A stretch of DNA of 64,000 bases, from positions 2,480,001 through 2,544,000 of the forward strand of contig NZ_CP045292.1 in assembly GCF_009363055.1 (NCBI RefSeq). Reading direction: 5' to 3'. Source of the stretch: Flavobacterium haoranii (lineage in GTDB: Bacteria; Bacteroidota; Bacteroidia; Flavobacteriales; Flavobacteriaceae). Position numbers and translations under genes: made by a program. The notes under the pieces were generated by a model. That model saw nothing but the letters and a program-made list of their open reading frames with translations, ran no database searches and had not been told where the DNA came from. Of the stretch, positions 55,734-64,000 are shown piece by piece (position 1 is the first letter of the stretch; every line of letters begins with the position of its first letter).

Positions 55734-57539
55734 ATGAGCCAAAATTCAACAGATCAATTTTTTAAAAGTACAGTTTTAGGTCACCCAGCGGGATTATTTG
55801 TATTATTCTTTACAGAAATGTGGGAACGTTTTTCGTTTTACGGGATGCGTTCGTTGTTAATATTGTTCTTAACCGCTTCATTTACCGAAGGAGGTTGGGA
55901 GTGGAGCAGAGAAAATGCTTCGGCACTCTTTGGTTCTTACGTAGGTTTAGTGTATTTATCTACCATGCTAGGTGGATATTTCGCTGATAGAATAATTGGT
56001 TTTAGATGGGCAGTTGTAGTAGGAGCAGTTTTAATGACTTTAGGTCATGCTGCGATGGCAATAGAAACTGAATTTTCAATTTATTTAGGATTAATATTGT
56101 TGGTTTTTGGTAATGGTTTCTTTAAACCTAATATGACATCTATAATTTCCGAAATGTATAAAGATAGACCCGAGAAAAAAGATGGAGCTTATACTTTGTT
56201 TTACATGGGTGTAAATGCAGGTGCATTTTTCGGAATTTTACTATGTGGATATTTAGGTGAAAAAGTGGGCTGGAGCTATGGTTTTGGTTTAGCTGGAATT
56301 TTCATGTTCTTCGGAATGTTACAATTTTGGTTATCACAAAATATTTTTGGAGATATTGGTTTGAAACCAACACCTGAGAGTAAAGCTAAAGCTGAAAGTA
56401 GTGATACTGATAAAAGAAATCCATTCACTTCAATTGATTTAATTTTAATTGCTATTTCAGCAGGACTTGGGTTGTTATGGATTATTAATGATCCTGCTTC
56501 TAAAATTTCTGGTGGTACAATTGATATTTTTGGTTTCCTCGGTGATAATGGGAATAACATTGCTATTCTTACAGCTTTAGGAACTTTTATTGTTCTATTA
56601 GTAAGCCGATTGTTACGTTATTCTCAAATTACTAGAGAAAAGATGATTGCAGTGACATTCTTTGCCTTTTTGACTATTTTCTTTTGGGCAATTTTTGAGC
56701 AATCACCTAACTCATTAACTATTTTTGCAAGTGATTATACAAATAGAGTATTAGAAGGAAATTGGAGTACTTTTTTCTTAATTATCAATTCTCTTATAAC
56801 AGTAGTTCCTTTAGCAATTATAACTTGGGTTTTATATTTGCTTTTCAAGCAAACATTTAAAAATTATGCGGTTGCAAATGTAATTTTATCTACGAGTTTT
56901 GTAATTATTTGGGGAATCGCAATTTGGATGTTAATCAAAGATTTTTATTCAGCAGGTTATTTAATGTTGTCTGACTCAACTTTAGAGTTTTTAAAAATTG
57001 AAAAAGTAACGAAACCAATCACAGAGGTTCCTGCTACATGGTTTTCTACTTTAAATTCATTATTTATTATATCATTAGCTCCATTATTTTCTAAATGGTG
57101 GGAAAGCAAGTATAATCCTAGTGCAAACGTTAAATACGGAATAGGAATGGGATTATTAGCATTAGGTATGGCTTGTGTCGCAATTGGTGCTACAGGAATT
57201 GAACCTGGTGCAAAGACAGCTTCAGTAAGTATGATTTGGTTAATATTGGTATATCTTTTCCATACAATGGGAGAATTGTGTATTTCTCCAGTTGGATTAT
57301 CTTATGTGTCTAAATTAGTTCCAGCTAGAATGATTGCATTCATGTTTGGAGTTTGGTATTTAGCAGTGGCAATTGGTATGAAAGGTGCTGGTAAATTTGG
57401 TGAGAACATTGATAAAATTGCTAACGAGCACGGATTGAGTTATTTCTTTTGGATGTTGACTATCGTTTCTGTTGTAATTGCTGTTTTCGCTGTTATAATG
57501 TCGCCAGTTATTAAAAAATTAATGCACGGTGTTAAGTAG
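55734..57539 (+). CDS. POT family peptide transporter (second copy)
   Basis: 601 residues, intact, 12-14 membrane helices. It has TEMWERFSFYGMRSLLILFL at the N-terminus and FGNGFFKPNMTSIISEMYKD (PTR2 signatures), with FEQSPNSLTIFASDYTN as the equivalent of the substrate-region motif. It is a paralogue of the gene just upstream but clearly diverged, so the pair may differ in substrate preference. Spacing of 7 bases indicates one operon with DPP IV and the first transporter. Confidence 0.93.
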   Translation: MSQNSTDQFFKSTVLGHPAGLFVLFFTEMWERFSFYGMRSLLILFLTASFTEGGWEWSRENASALFGSYVGLVYLSTMLGGYFADRIIGFRWAVVVGAVLMTLGHAAMAIETEFSIYLGLILLVFGNGFFKPNMTSIISEMYKDRPEKKDGAYTLFYMGVNAGAFFGILLCGYLGEKVGWSYGFGLAGIFMFFGMLQFWLSQNIFGDIGLKPTPESKAKAESSDTDKRNPFTSIDLILIAISAGLGLLWIINDPASKISGGTIDIFGFLGDNGNNIAILTALGTFIVLLVSRLLRYSQITREKMIAVTFFAFLTIFFWAIFEQSPNSLTIFASDYTNRVLEGNWSTFFLIINSLITVVPLAIITWVLYLLFKQTFKNYAVANVILSTSFVIIWGIAIWMLIKDFYSAGYLMLSDSTLEFLKIEKVTKPITEVPATWFSTLNSLFIISLAPLFSKWWESKYNPSANVKYGIGMGLLALGMACVAIGATGIEPGAKTASVSMIWLILVYLFHTMGELCISPVGLSYVSKLVPARMIAFMFGVWYLAVAIGMKGAGKFGENIDKIANEHGLSYFFWMLTIVSVVIAVFAVIMSPVIKKLMHGVK

Positions 57540-57566
57540 GTTACACAAAATGGCATTCTTTTTGTC

Positions 57567-57574
57567 TATTTTTG
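57567..57574 (+). promoter_or_regulatory. -7 promoter element (TATTTTTG) for the thioredoxin gene
   Basis: It matches TAnnTTTG 16 bases before the ATG at 57591, so this gene can be expressed separately from the peptide operon. Confidence 0.5.
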
Positions 57575-57590
57575 AATAAAATAAGTAAAG

Positions 57591-58055
57591 ATGAAGAAAT
57601 ATTTAGTAATAGCACTTTTTTTAGTTTCTGGATTAGTTGCTCAGGCACAAGAATTAAAATGGCATACAGATGTTTCTGATGCGGCTAAAATAGCATTGGA
57701 AGAAAATAAACCTATGTTATTATTTTTTACAGGTTCCGATTGGTGCGGATGGTGTATTCGTTTGCAAAAAGAAGTTTTCCATAAACCTGAATTTGCAAAA
57801 TGGGCAGCAGAAAATGTAATCTTAGTAGAATTAGATTTTCCTAGACGAACACCTCAAGATGACGCTATAAAAGCTCAAAACTATAACATGCAAAACATGT
57901 TTGGTGTAACGGGTTATCCAACAATTTGGTTTGTAAAACCACAATTAAAAGAAGGTAAAAAGGTAAACCTAGAAGCTTTGGGAAGTACAGGTTACTTAGC
58001 AGGTGGTCCTGAAAAATGGCTTGCTGAAGCAAACAGAATTATAGTTAAAAAATAA
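57591..58055 (+). CDS. Secreted thioredoxin-fold protein
   Basis: 154 residues. The signal peptide (about 1-19, ending VAQAQ) sends it to the periplasm. The redox site is FTGSDWCGWCIRLQKEVFHK (CGWC), with the cis-proline loop in GVTGYPTIWFVKP. It belongs to the DUF255/thioredoxin_7-like group that handles disulfides of exported proteins; the partner is unknown. It directly follows the peptide-transport genes but has its own promoter, and abuts the convergent comEC gene. Confidence 0.88.
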   Translation: MKKYLVIALFLVSGLVAQAQELKWHTDVSDAAKIALEENKPMLLFFTGSDWCGWCIRLQKEVFHKPEFAKWAAENVILVELDFPRRTPQDDAIKAQNYNMQNMFGVTGYPTIWFVKPQLKEGKKVNLEALGSTGYLAGGPEKWLAEANRIIVKK

Positions 58056-60074
58056 TTATTTCAAAATTTTATAGAATCCCTTTTCGGCAGTAGTATGGAA
58101 AGGGATTTTTTCTTTTACGCAAGTTGCTTTCCACTTTTGAACTTTATAAAACGAATTGGTTTTATCGGCAATAATAATTTCGGGATGATGATGTTTAATT
58201 ACACGTTCTAAATTTATAGTCGGATTGTTTGAAAGCACAATAATAGATGCTTTATGTTTTGTTTGATATTTACCTAAACTATCAATTACTAAAACATTTT
58301 TATTTTTAAAAAACAAGGCGTTCTCTATTGGAAAAATTTGAGTTTGATCTACAAAACTTCCTTTTGCATAATCGTTAATAATATCACTATTAGTCTCTGG
58401 CGCGTTTGAAAAAAAGCTGATTTTATTGTTTTTTTTCTCACTTATTAATAGTTCATTGGCATTGTAAACAATAAATTCTTCAGTTGTATTTTTTAAAGTT
58501 ATCGTAATCATATATGCGATTTGAAATATAATTATGGAACTTAAAAAATAGTATAATGTTTTGGTTCTTCGATTGTAAAAGAAAATCAAAAAAGTAATAA
58601 TCGATGCATATCCTAAAACACATAAAATCGAACTAAATGAGATGTTTTGAATAACTAGTCCGTTAAAACTTGCAATCCATTCTGCATACATGTTCATTAA
58701 TTGGATACAAAAAGAAGCTAGTTTACCCAATAAAATAGCTAGAGATGGAAATATAAAATTCAAAATTAACGTTGCTAAACTCGTAATGACAACTGCTGTA
58801 GTTAACGGAATTATTACAATATTGGCCGCCAAAAACAAAACAGGAAACTGATTGAAATAATAAATGCTTAATGGTAAAACACCAATTTGTGCCGCTAATG
58901 AAACCATTACTAAATCGGTAAAATAATTTACAATTTTAAATTTAGTAAAGTATAAATTTTTGAAAAAAGGTTGAAATGCAACAATTGATAAAACAGCAGC
59001 ATAACTTAATTGGAAACCAATATCGAAGATAAAATTTGGTTTGAATACAAGTAATAATAAAGCCGAAAAAGCAATTGAATTGTAAATTGAAGTATCTCTG
59101 TTTAATGCTCTTCCAATTGCAATTATCGAAAACATAGTTACGGCTCTTGTTACCGAAGCTGTGAAACCAGTTAAAATAGCAAAACTCCATAGAAAAGACA
59201 AAGTGAGTACTAACTTTAGAATTAACCCTTTTTTGCTATTTCCAATTGGTTTTAAAAGAAAACCGATGAATAAATATAAAATACCCACATGTAGTCCAGA
59301 AATGGCTAAAATGTGAATAACTCCCGAGTTTTGATAATTTTCAATTATTGATGGGTCAATCAAGTTTTTGTAACCAAATAATAAAGCAAAAACGATACTT
59401 TTTGTACTAGCATCCCAATTATGAATAGAAAAACTGTCGAGTAATTTTTGTCTTTGGTTGAACCAAAATGAATCCCAATTGTTACGGTGATTAACAATTT
59501 TTATTTTTCCTTCCCTTATAAAAGTTTGATGAAATATGTTTTGATATGCTAAATAGTTTGAATAATCAAATTGGTAAGGATTAAAGTTTTGAGGTACAAT
59601 TTGAAGTTTTCCTAAAGCTATAATTTCATCTCCAGGTGTTATTGTTTTTTGTTCTTTTTTCGAAATATAAACTAAAAGTTTACCTGTTGTTGCTATATCG
59701 TTTACCGATTGCAGTTGGACTAAATATTTATCATTTTTCTCAGTTGATTTGTAGTTACTTTGAACTACAGCTTTCAACACAATTGGAGTTTCAGTAGTTG
59801 CAATTTTTGAATAATGACTTTGCTGATTAGGTTCAAAATTAAAATGATGAATTAAGGCGCCAAAAGCAAAAGCGGTAGCAACAGTTGCAAATCCAAATTT
59901 AGTTTCTAAAGTATAGGATTGTTTTGCTTTTAACCAAAAGAACGCTAAAAAGGCAATTGAAAAAATATTTAAAACAATAAGATAAAGAAAATCAATTTTT
60001 GTAGAAAAATCGAATACAATTCCTAATCCAAAGAAAATAGTAAATACAATCAATGGAAAAGGAAAAGCCTTCAT
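58056..60074 (-). CDS. ComEC/Rec2 family DNA uptake channel protein
   Basis: 672 residues with about ten membrane helices. An N-terminal soluble region (about 65-190) of the DUF4131/OB type precedes the Competence core, with its signature GVIHILAISGLHVGILYLFI. Homologues form the inner-membrane channel for single-stranded DNA uptake. The C-terminal part (about 510-672) is short and lacks the HxHxDH motif of a full metallo-beta-lactamase domain, as is common in Bacteroidota. No other competence gene is in the window. It is the last gene of the surE-lpxB-NlpC unit. Confidence 0.88.
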   Translation of the reverse strand: MKAFPFPLIVFTIFFGLGIVFDFSTKIDFLYLIVLNIFSIAFLAFFWLKAKQSYTLETKFGFATVATAFAFGALIHHFNFEPNQQSHYSKIATTETPIVLKAVVQSNYKSTEKNDKYLVQLQSVNDIATTGKLLVYISKKEQKTITPGDEIIALGKLQIVPQNFNPYQFDYSNYLAYQNIFHQTFIREGKIKIVNHRNNWDSFWFNQRQKLLDSFSIHNWDASTKSIVFALLFGYKNLIDPSIIENYQNSGVIHILAISGLHVGILYLFIGFLLKPIGNSKKGLILKLVLTLSFLWSFAILTGFTASVTRAVTMFSIIAIGRALNRDTSIYNSIAFSALLLLVFKPNFIFDIGFQLSYAAVLSIVAFQPFFKNLYFTKFKIVNYFTDLVMVSLAAQIGVLPLSIYYFNQFPVLFLAANIVIIPLTTAVVITSLATLILNFIFPSLAILLGKLASFCIQLMNMYAEWIASFNGLVIQNISFSSILCVLGYASIITFLIFFYNRRTKTLYYFLSSIIIFQIAYMITITLKNTTEEFIVYNANELLISEKKNNKISFFSNAPETNSDIINDYAKGSFVDQTQIFPIENALFFKNKNVLVIDSLGKYQTKHKASIIVLSNNPTINLERVIKHHHPEIIIADKTNSFYKVQKWKATCVKEKIPFHTTAEKGFYKILK
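58075..58112 (+). terminator. Probable terminator of the thioredoxin gene inside the 3' end of comEC
   Basis: AATCCCTTT pairs with AAAGGGATT (15-nt loop) and is followed by T residues on the plus strand, 20 bases past the thioredoxin stop. Confidence 0.5.
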
Positions 60075-60084
60075 GCATTACATT

Positions 60085-60648
60085 TTAGTTTAAAACTCTA
60101 TTTATTTGTGCAAATGTGTTACCATAATAACTATCTGCTGTTGAAGAAATAATGACACCTTGACTTGTTGAAGAGTGTATAAATTTTATTTCATCATTAG
60201 TAACTTCTGTAATAATTCCAACGTGGTTGATAACATTTCTTCCATTAGTTGTAAAAAATATTAAGTCGCCAGGTTGTGCTTTATTTATGCTTATTTTTTT
60301 ACCATGTCTCGACATATCTATCGATGTTCTAGGTAATTTTATGTCGAAATTTTCAAATGTGCTAAAAACTAATCCAGAACAATCCATTCCAGTTTTAGTA
60401 GTTCCACCTAAGCGATATTTAACGCCTAAGTTTGACTTTGCATCATCAATTAAATCTTGTTGAATTCTAGTTGCATTAACGCTTTTAGAACTACTCTTTT
60501 TGCTAACTTTTGTTTTACTGTTTTTTTCATTGTAACTGTAAATTCCTTTTTCAACTGCTTCGTCTTTAGAAGTAACAATGCTAGATTTAGATTTACAATT
60601 GGTAATAATAGTGGCTAATAAGAATATAAAAAAGATTCTTTTAATCAT
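60085..60648 (-). CDS. NlpC/P60 family cell-wall peptidase lipoprotein
   Basis: 187 residues. The N-terminus MIKRIFFIFLLATIITNCKS carries a probable lipobox cysteine at about residue 18. A serine/lysine-rich linker leads to the C40 domain (about 65-185) with catalytic cysteine in TGMDCSGLVFSTFENF, histidine in NVINHVGIITEV and a third polar residue in FIHSSTSQGV. It cuts peptide stems of peptidoglycan, likely from the outer-membrane inner face. It lies 10 bases upstream of comEC and 29 bases after lpxB. Confidence 0.9.
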   Translation of the reverse strand: MIKRIFFIFLLATIITNCKSKSSIVTSKDEAVEKGIYSYNEKNSKTKVSKKSSSKSVNATRIQQDLIDDAKSNLGVKYRLGGTTKTGMDCSGLVFSTFENFDIKLPRTSIDMSRHGKKISINKAQPGDLIFFTTNGRNVINHVGIITEVTNDEIKFIHSSTSQGVIISSTADSYYGNTFAQINRVLN

Positions 60649-60677
60649 TTTAATAGGCTTTTAAACGAAAGTATAAA

Positions 60678-61793
60678 TTATTTTTTTAATCGAGAAACAA
60701 TTAATGCAGCAGTTTTTTCACTAGCGCCAGTTCCTCCTAATTTTTGTTCGAGAATATCATAGTTTTTAAGGATGTTTTCTCGGCTTTCTCCTTCAAGAAT
60801 TTTGCCTAACTCAAGTTTTAAATTTTTCGTATTCAAATCACCTTGAATTAATTCTTTTACAACTTCTTTATCCATGATTAAGTTAACCAATGAAATGAAT
60901 TTTAATGTAATAATTCGTTTAGCAATTTGGTAAGAAATCCAGCTTCCTTTATAGCAAACAACTTCAGGAACTTTAAATAAAGCAGTTTCTAAAGTAGCTG
61001 TTCCCGATGTTACTAAAGCTGCATGAGCTACGCTCAATAAATCATAAGTTTTGTTCGAAATAAAATGTACATTTTTATTTACTAAAAAAGGTTTGTAAAT
61101 TTCATAATCTTGACTTGGAGCTCCAGCAATTACAAATTGATATTGAGGGAAATAATCAACTACAGAAACCATAATTTTCAATTTTGTATTGATTTCTTGT
61201 TTTCGACTTCCCGGTAACAAAGCAATAATAGGTTTTTCGTCTAATTGGTGTTCTTTTCTAAAATCGGCTTCATTTACAATATTTCTGTTCTGGATTGCAT
61301 CAATCAAAGGATGTCCTACAAAATCAACTGGGAAATTATGTTTTTTCTCGTAAAAATCCTTTTCAAACGGAAGGATAACGTACATAAAATCAACATCTTT
61401 TTTGATGGCTTTGATTCTGTTTTCTTTCCAAGCCCAAATTTGAGGCGAAATATAATAATGCGTAGGAATTCCTTTTTCTTTAGCCCAAGTAGCTATTCGC
61501 ATATTAAAACCAGGATAATCAATAAAAATAATAGCATCTGGTTGAAACGATTCAATGTCCTTTTTACAGAAATTTATGTTGTTTAATATGGTTTTCAAAT
61601 TCATAACTACTTCAATGAAACCCATAAAAGCTAAATCGCGATAATGTTTTACAAGAGTTCCGCCTGCTTGTGCCATTAAATCTCCACCCCAAAACCGAAT
61701 GTTAGCATTGGGATCTTCTTTTATTAAGGCTTTCATTAAGTTTGCACCATGCAAATCTCCTGAAGCTTCTCCTGCAATTATATAATATTTCAT
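60678..61793 (-). CDS. lpxB: Lipid-A-disaccharide synthase
   Basis: 371 residues. A glycosyltransferase joining UDP-2,3-diacylglucosamine and lipid X to form the lipid A disaccharide. Signatures: YYIIAGEASGDLHGANLMKA, PQIWAWKENRIKAIKKDVDF, ALLPGSRKQEINTKL and LVTSGTATLETALFKVPEVV. Presence confirms a Gram-negative envelope. Its start overlaps the preceding gene stop by one base, indicating coupling with the small membrane protein. Confidence 0.95.
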   Translation of the reverse strand: MKYYIIAGEASGDLHGANLMKALIKEDPNANIRFWGGDLMAQAGGTLVKHYRDLAFMGFIEVVMNLKTILNNINFCKKDIESFQPDAIIFIDYPGFNMRIATWAKEKGIPTHYYISPQIWAWKENRIKAIKKDVDFMYVILPFEKDFYEKKHNFPVDFVGHPLIDAIQNRNIVNEADFRKEHQLDEKPIIALLPGSRKQEINTKLKIMVSVVDYFPQYQFVIAGAPSQDYEIYKPFLVNKNVHFISNKTYDLLSVAHAALVTSGTATLETALFKVPEVVCYKGSWISYQIAKRIITLKFISLVNLIMDKEVVKELIQGDLNTKNLKLELGKILEGESRENILKNYDILEQKLGGTGASEKTAALIVSRLKK

Positions 61794-62071
61794 TATAGAA
61801 GTAATGTTATAATAGTAAGTACAAGCATGGATAAAATAACTCCTCTAGCCATCATTTCTTTGTTTTTGTTTAAAAAGAAAAAGAAAAGTAACAAGTTAGG
61901 AACCGCACCTAATGTAATGACTTTACCTATAGAACCATTGTTTTTTAAATATGAATAATTTTCCAGTATTGATGTGCCTCCATTAGAAAACAACATAACC
62001 ACAATTAAAAATCCGGCAAAACCTAATAGTAGGCCAAATAATAAACCGATTAAAATATCTTTTTTTTGCAT
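61793..62071 (-). CDS. Small membrane protein between surE and lpxB
   Basis: 92 residues from MQKKDILIGLLFGLLLGFAG (start at 62071, after the surE stop). It has two to three membrane helices with a KNKE loop between. No family is recognised. Placement between surE and lpxB, with a 1-base overlap into lpxB, supports its being a genuine operon member; a role in envelope biogenesis is only a guess. Confidence 0.68.
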   Translation of the reverse strand: MQKKDILIGLLFGLLLGFAGFLIVVMLFSNGGTSILENYSYLKNNGSIGKVITLGAVPNLLLFFFFLNKNKEMMARGVILSMLVLTIITLLL

Positions 62072-62073
62072 AA

Positions 62074-62841
62074 TTATAGATCCCAATTATTAATAGTTTG
62101 AATCGCATGATGTGCAGTTAAATCAAATTGAACCGGGACAATAGATACAAACCCATTTTCAAGAGCAAATTCATCTGTATCTTGACCTTTATCCTGATTT
62201 ACAAATTCGCCTGTAAGCCAATAGTAATCTTTTCCTTGCGGATTGGTTCTTTTATCAAATTCTTCAATCCACATTGCTTTTGCTTGTCGACAAACTTTAA
62301 TTCCTTTAATTTCTCCTTTTTCCGATTTTGGAAAATTCACATTCAATACAACTCCTTCTGGAAGTCCATTTTTTAAAACTTCTAAAGCAATTTTCTTTAC
62401 AAATCTTTTTATAGGGCTAAAATCGGTTTCCCAACTGTAATCTAAATGCGAAAATCCTATTGCAGGGATTCCTTCTATTCCAGCTTCTACAGCAGCACTC
62501 ATAGTTCCTGAATAAATTACATTAATTGAAGAGTTTGAACCATGATTAATACCAGAAACACATAAATCGGGTTTTCGTTTTAAAATTTCATGAACCGCCA
62601 TTTTTACACAATCAACTGGAGTTCCAGAACAACTGTACTCGTGTTCAATTTCTGGATCTAAATTTACTTTATCTAAATGAAGCGTGTTGTTTATGGTGAT
62701 GGCATGTCCCATAGCACTTTGTGGACTATCGGGAGCAACTACAATAATGTCACCTATTTCTTTCATAATACTAATTAAAGTTCTTATACCAGGTGAAACT
62801 ATACTATCGTCGTTTGTAACTAAAATTAATGGGCGTTGCAT
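62074..62841 (-). CDS. surE: 5'/3'-nucleotidase SurE
   Basis: 255 residues. It dephosphorylates nucleoside 5'- and 3'-monophosphates. The metal site is ILVTNDDSIVSPGIRTLI (paired aspartates), followed by VVAPDSPQSAMGHAITIN with serine and SGINHGSNSSINVIYSGTMS with the conserved asparagine. The C-terminal AHHAIQTINNWDL is typical. It heads the surE-lpxB-NlpC-comEC operon on the minus strand. Confidence 0.94.
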   Translation of the reverse strand: MQRPLILVTNDDSIVSPGIRTLISIMKEIGDIIVVAPDSPQSAMGHAITINNTLHLDKVNLDPEIEHEYSCSGTPVDCVKMAVHEILKRKPDLCVSGINHGSNSSINVIYSGTMSAAVEAGIEGIPAIGFSHLDYSWETDFSPIKRFVKKIALEVLKNGLPEGVVLNVNFPKSEKGEIKGIKVCRQAKAMWIEEFDKRTNPQGKDYYWLTGEFVNQDKGQDTDEFALENGFVSIVPVQFDLTAHHAIQTINNWDL

Positions 62842-62931
62842 TTTTTTATTTTTTTGCTAAAATAATAATTTAAAGCTAAGACTATTTCTCTTGAAGGCAT
62901 ATTTATTAGGATGTTTAACAAAATTTTATCG

Positions 62932-62939
62932 TATCTTGC
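62932..62939 (+). promoter_or_regulatory. Possible -7 element (TATCTTGC) for the tail-specific protease
   Basis: It is one base short of the TATCTTTG form seen elsewhere, 46 bases before the ATG at 62986. Confidence 0.35.
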
Positions 62940-62985
62940 ACTATCGTGGCATAGTTTTTTATGTACCTTAGTTGAAAATTTTGCA

Positions 62986-64000
62986 ATGAACCGAATTGTT
63001 GATTATATGAAGAGAAATTATAAAATTATTTTGCTTGTTACAGCATTATCTGCTGTGTTATGGAGTTTTATTCCTTCTAAAAAAGTTGAAGATCCAGAAA
63101 AAGATAAACTTTTAATAGAACTATTGTCTTATGTGTTAGAGAGAGGGCATTATAGTCCTGTCGCTTTTGATGATAATTTTTCTCAAAAAGTGTATAAAAA
63201 ATACATCAATGGAATTGATCCTACGAAACGTTTTTTCTATCAATCAGATATTAATGAGTTTGCTAAATATGAAAATAGTATAGATGATTTAATTAAGACT
63301 AAAGATTTAACTTTTTTTGAATTAACTAATTCTCGTTTATTACAACGTATACACGAGTCAAGAAGTATTTATGAAGAAATTTTAGATAAACCATTTGATT
63401 TTTCTAAAGATGAAGAAATTAACCTGGATTATGATAAATTGCCTTACGCTAAAAACAAAAAAGAATTAACAGATAGATGGAGAAAACAATTGAAATTTTC
63501 AGTGTTATCTTCAGTAACAGATAAACAAAAATTAGAAGAAGCAAAACATAAAAAAGATTCAACTTATACTGTAAAATCATTTGGAACAATTGAAAAAGAA
63601 GCTAGAGAAAATTCATTAAAATCTTTAGACGAATATTTTGATTTTGTTGAAAAAGAATTAGACAGAAACGACTGGTTTTCAATTTTCTTAAATTCAATCG
63701 TAGAACAGTTTGATCCGCATACATTCTATTTTTCGCCAGATGATAAAGATAAATTCGATATCAGTATGAGTGGGAAGTTTGAAGGAATTGGTGCGCGTTT
63801 ACAAAAGAAAAATGATGCAGTAGAAGTTTCGGAACTTATTTCTGGAGGACCAGCTTGGAGAGGTAAAGAATTAGAGGCAGGAGATTTAATTTTGAAAGTG
63901 GGTCAAGGTGAAGAAGAACCTCTTGATATTGCCGGAATGCGATTAGATGATGTGGTTAAAAAAATAAAAGGTCATAAAGGAACTGAAGTTCGCCTTACGG
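62986..64000 (+). CDS. Tail-specific (S41) carboxy-terminal protease, 3' end missing
   Basis: The frame is open from at least the ATG at 62986 to the window edge (338 codons). An alternative start at 63007 (MKRNYKIILLVTALSAVLWS) puts the membrane anchor right at the N-terminus and may be the true one. Residues about 30-215 match the N-terminal domain of Prc/Tsp proteins (LSYVLERGHYSPVAFDDNFS, INGIDPTKRFFYQSDI, EQFDPHTFYFSPDDKDKF). A PDZ domain then begins (ISGGPAWRGKELEAGDLILK). The catalytic serine and lysine lie beyond the window. It is a periplasmic protease that degrades or trims proteins by their C-termini, distinct from the shorter CtpA-like enzyme at 8777. Confidence 0.88.
   Translation, partial: MNRIVDYMKRNYKIILLVTALSAVLWSFIPSKKVEDPEKDKLLIELLSYVLERGHYSPVAFDDNFSQKVYKKYINGIDPTKRFFYQSDINEFAKYENSIDDLIKTKDLTFFELTNSRLLQRIHESRSIYEEILDKPFDFSKDEEINLDYDKLPYAKNKKELTDRWRKQLKFSVLSSVTDKQKLEEAKHKKDSTYTVKSFGTIEKEARENSLKSLDEYFDFVEKELDRNDWFSIFLNSIVEQFDPHTFYFSPDDKDKFDISMSGKFEGIGARLQKKNDAVEVSELISGGPAWRGKELEAGDLILKVGQGEEEPLDIAGMRLDDVVKKIKGHKGTEVRLT

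Noticed and set aside
1..64000. CRISPR arrays, tRNA or rRNA genes, integrases, transposases, prophage modules
   Set aside because: I looked for regular spaced repeats, cloverleaf ends with CCA, and characteristic proteins; none was found by eye. A covariance-model scan would be needed to exclude small RNAs.

Overview
The window is AT-rich, chromosomal DNA from a member of the Bacteroidota, most likely the Flavobacteriaceae and probably Flavobacterium or a close relative. Four proteins carry type IX secretion (T9SS) C-terminal sorting domains (three type A, one type B). There is a GLPGLI-family gene, a GYDIA-family GHMP kinase and a mevalonate route to isoprenoids. Many genes are preceded by the Bacteroidota -7 promoter element TAnnTTTG, and start codons lack strong Shine-Dalgarno sequences. 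I see no rRNA, tRNA, CRISPR array, integrase, transposase or prophage gene, so this is ordinary chromosomal territory with some accessory surface-protein genes.

Layout. 1-4.2 kb: three minus-strand secreted or outer-membrane protein genes, the first cut by the window edge. 4.2-7.1 kb: aspartate kinase, a GNAT acetyltransferase and a divergent fructose-1,6-bisphosphatase. 7.2-12.5 kb: TerB-like protein, HupE/UreJ-like membrane protein, dCMP deaminase, an S41 protease, an FAD protein, a small membrane protein, MarC and a DUF3109 protein. 12.5-16.2 kb: a TonB-receptor-like outer-membrane protein (frame broken four times), its GLPGLI partner and a small secreted protein. 16.2-22 kb: nucleotide metabolism (nrdB, nrdA, a small protein, dGTPase). 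22-30 kb: a large T9SS propeller protein, a lipoprotein, GDPD, an HI0933-type flavoprotein, an HhH protein, an OmpA protein and TspO. 30-34 kb: mevalonate decarboxylase, mevalonate kinase, a UbiA prenyltransferase and an rRNA pseudouridine synthase. 34-41.4 kb: a 1427-aa type B T9SS protein, LepA and Dus. 41.4-45 kb: an unknown secreted protein, GYDIA kinase and HMG-CoA reductase. 45-51.6 kb: one 2160-aa hybrid sensor kinase. 51.8-58 kb: DPP IV peptidase, two POT peptide transporters and a secreted thioredoxin. 58-62.8 kb: ComEC, NlpC/P60, LpxB, a small membrane protein and SurE. The window ends inside a tail-specific protease.

Functional links. HMG-CoA reductase, a GHMP kinase of unassigned step, mevalonate kinase and diphosphomevalonate decarboxylase make up most of a mevalonate pathway in two clusters, with a UbiA prenyltransferase as a likely consumer. 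DPP IV and two adjacent POT transporters form a plausible dipeptide-harvesting unit. nrdB, nrdA, dGTPase and dCMP deaminase all act on deoxynucleotide pools.

Two things stand out. First, nine reading-frame breaks in five genes, on both strands, are each repaired by adding one base to a homopolymer. This points to systematic homopolymer under-calling rather than gene decay, though a G8 tract in a T9SS signal peptide could also be phase-variable. Second, a composite palindromic intergenic element occurs twice, each time between two co-directional genes, in the same orientation as those genes and just upstream of the second one. I did not find a clearly new multi-gene defence or mobile system.
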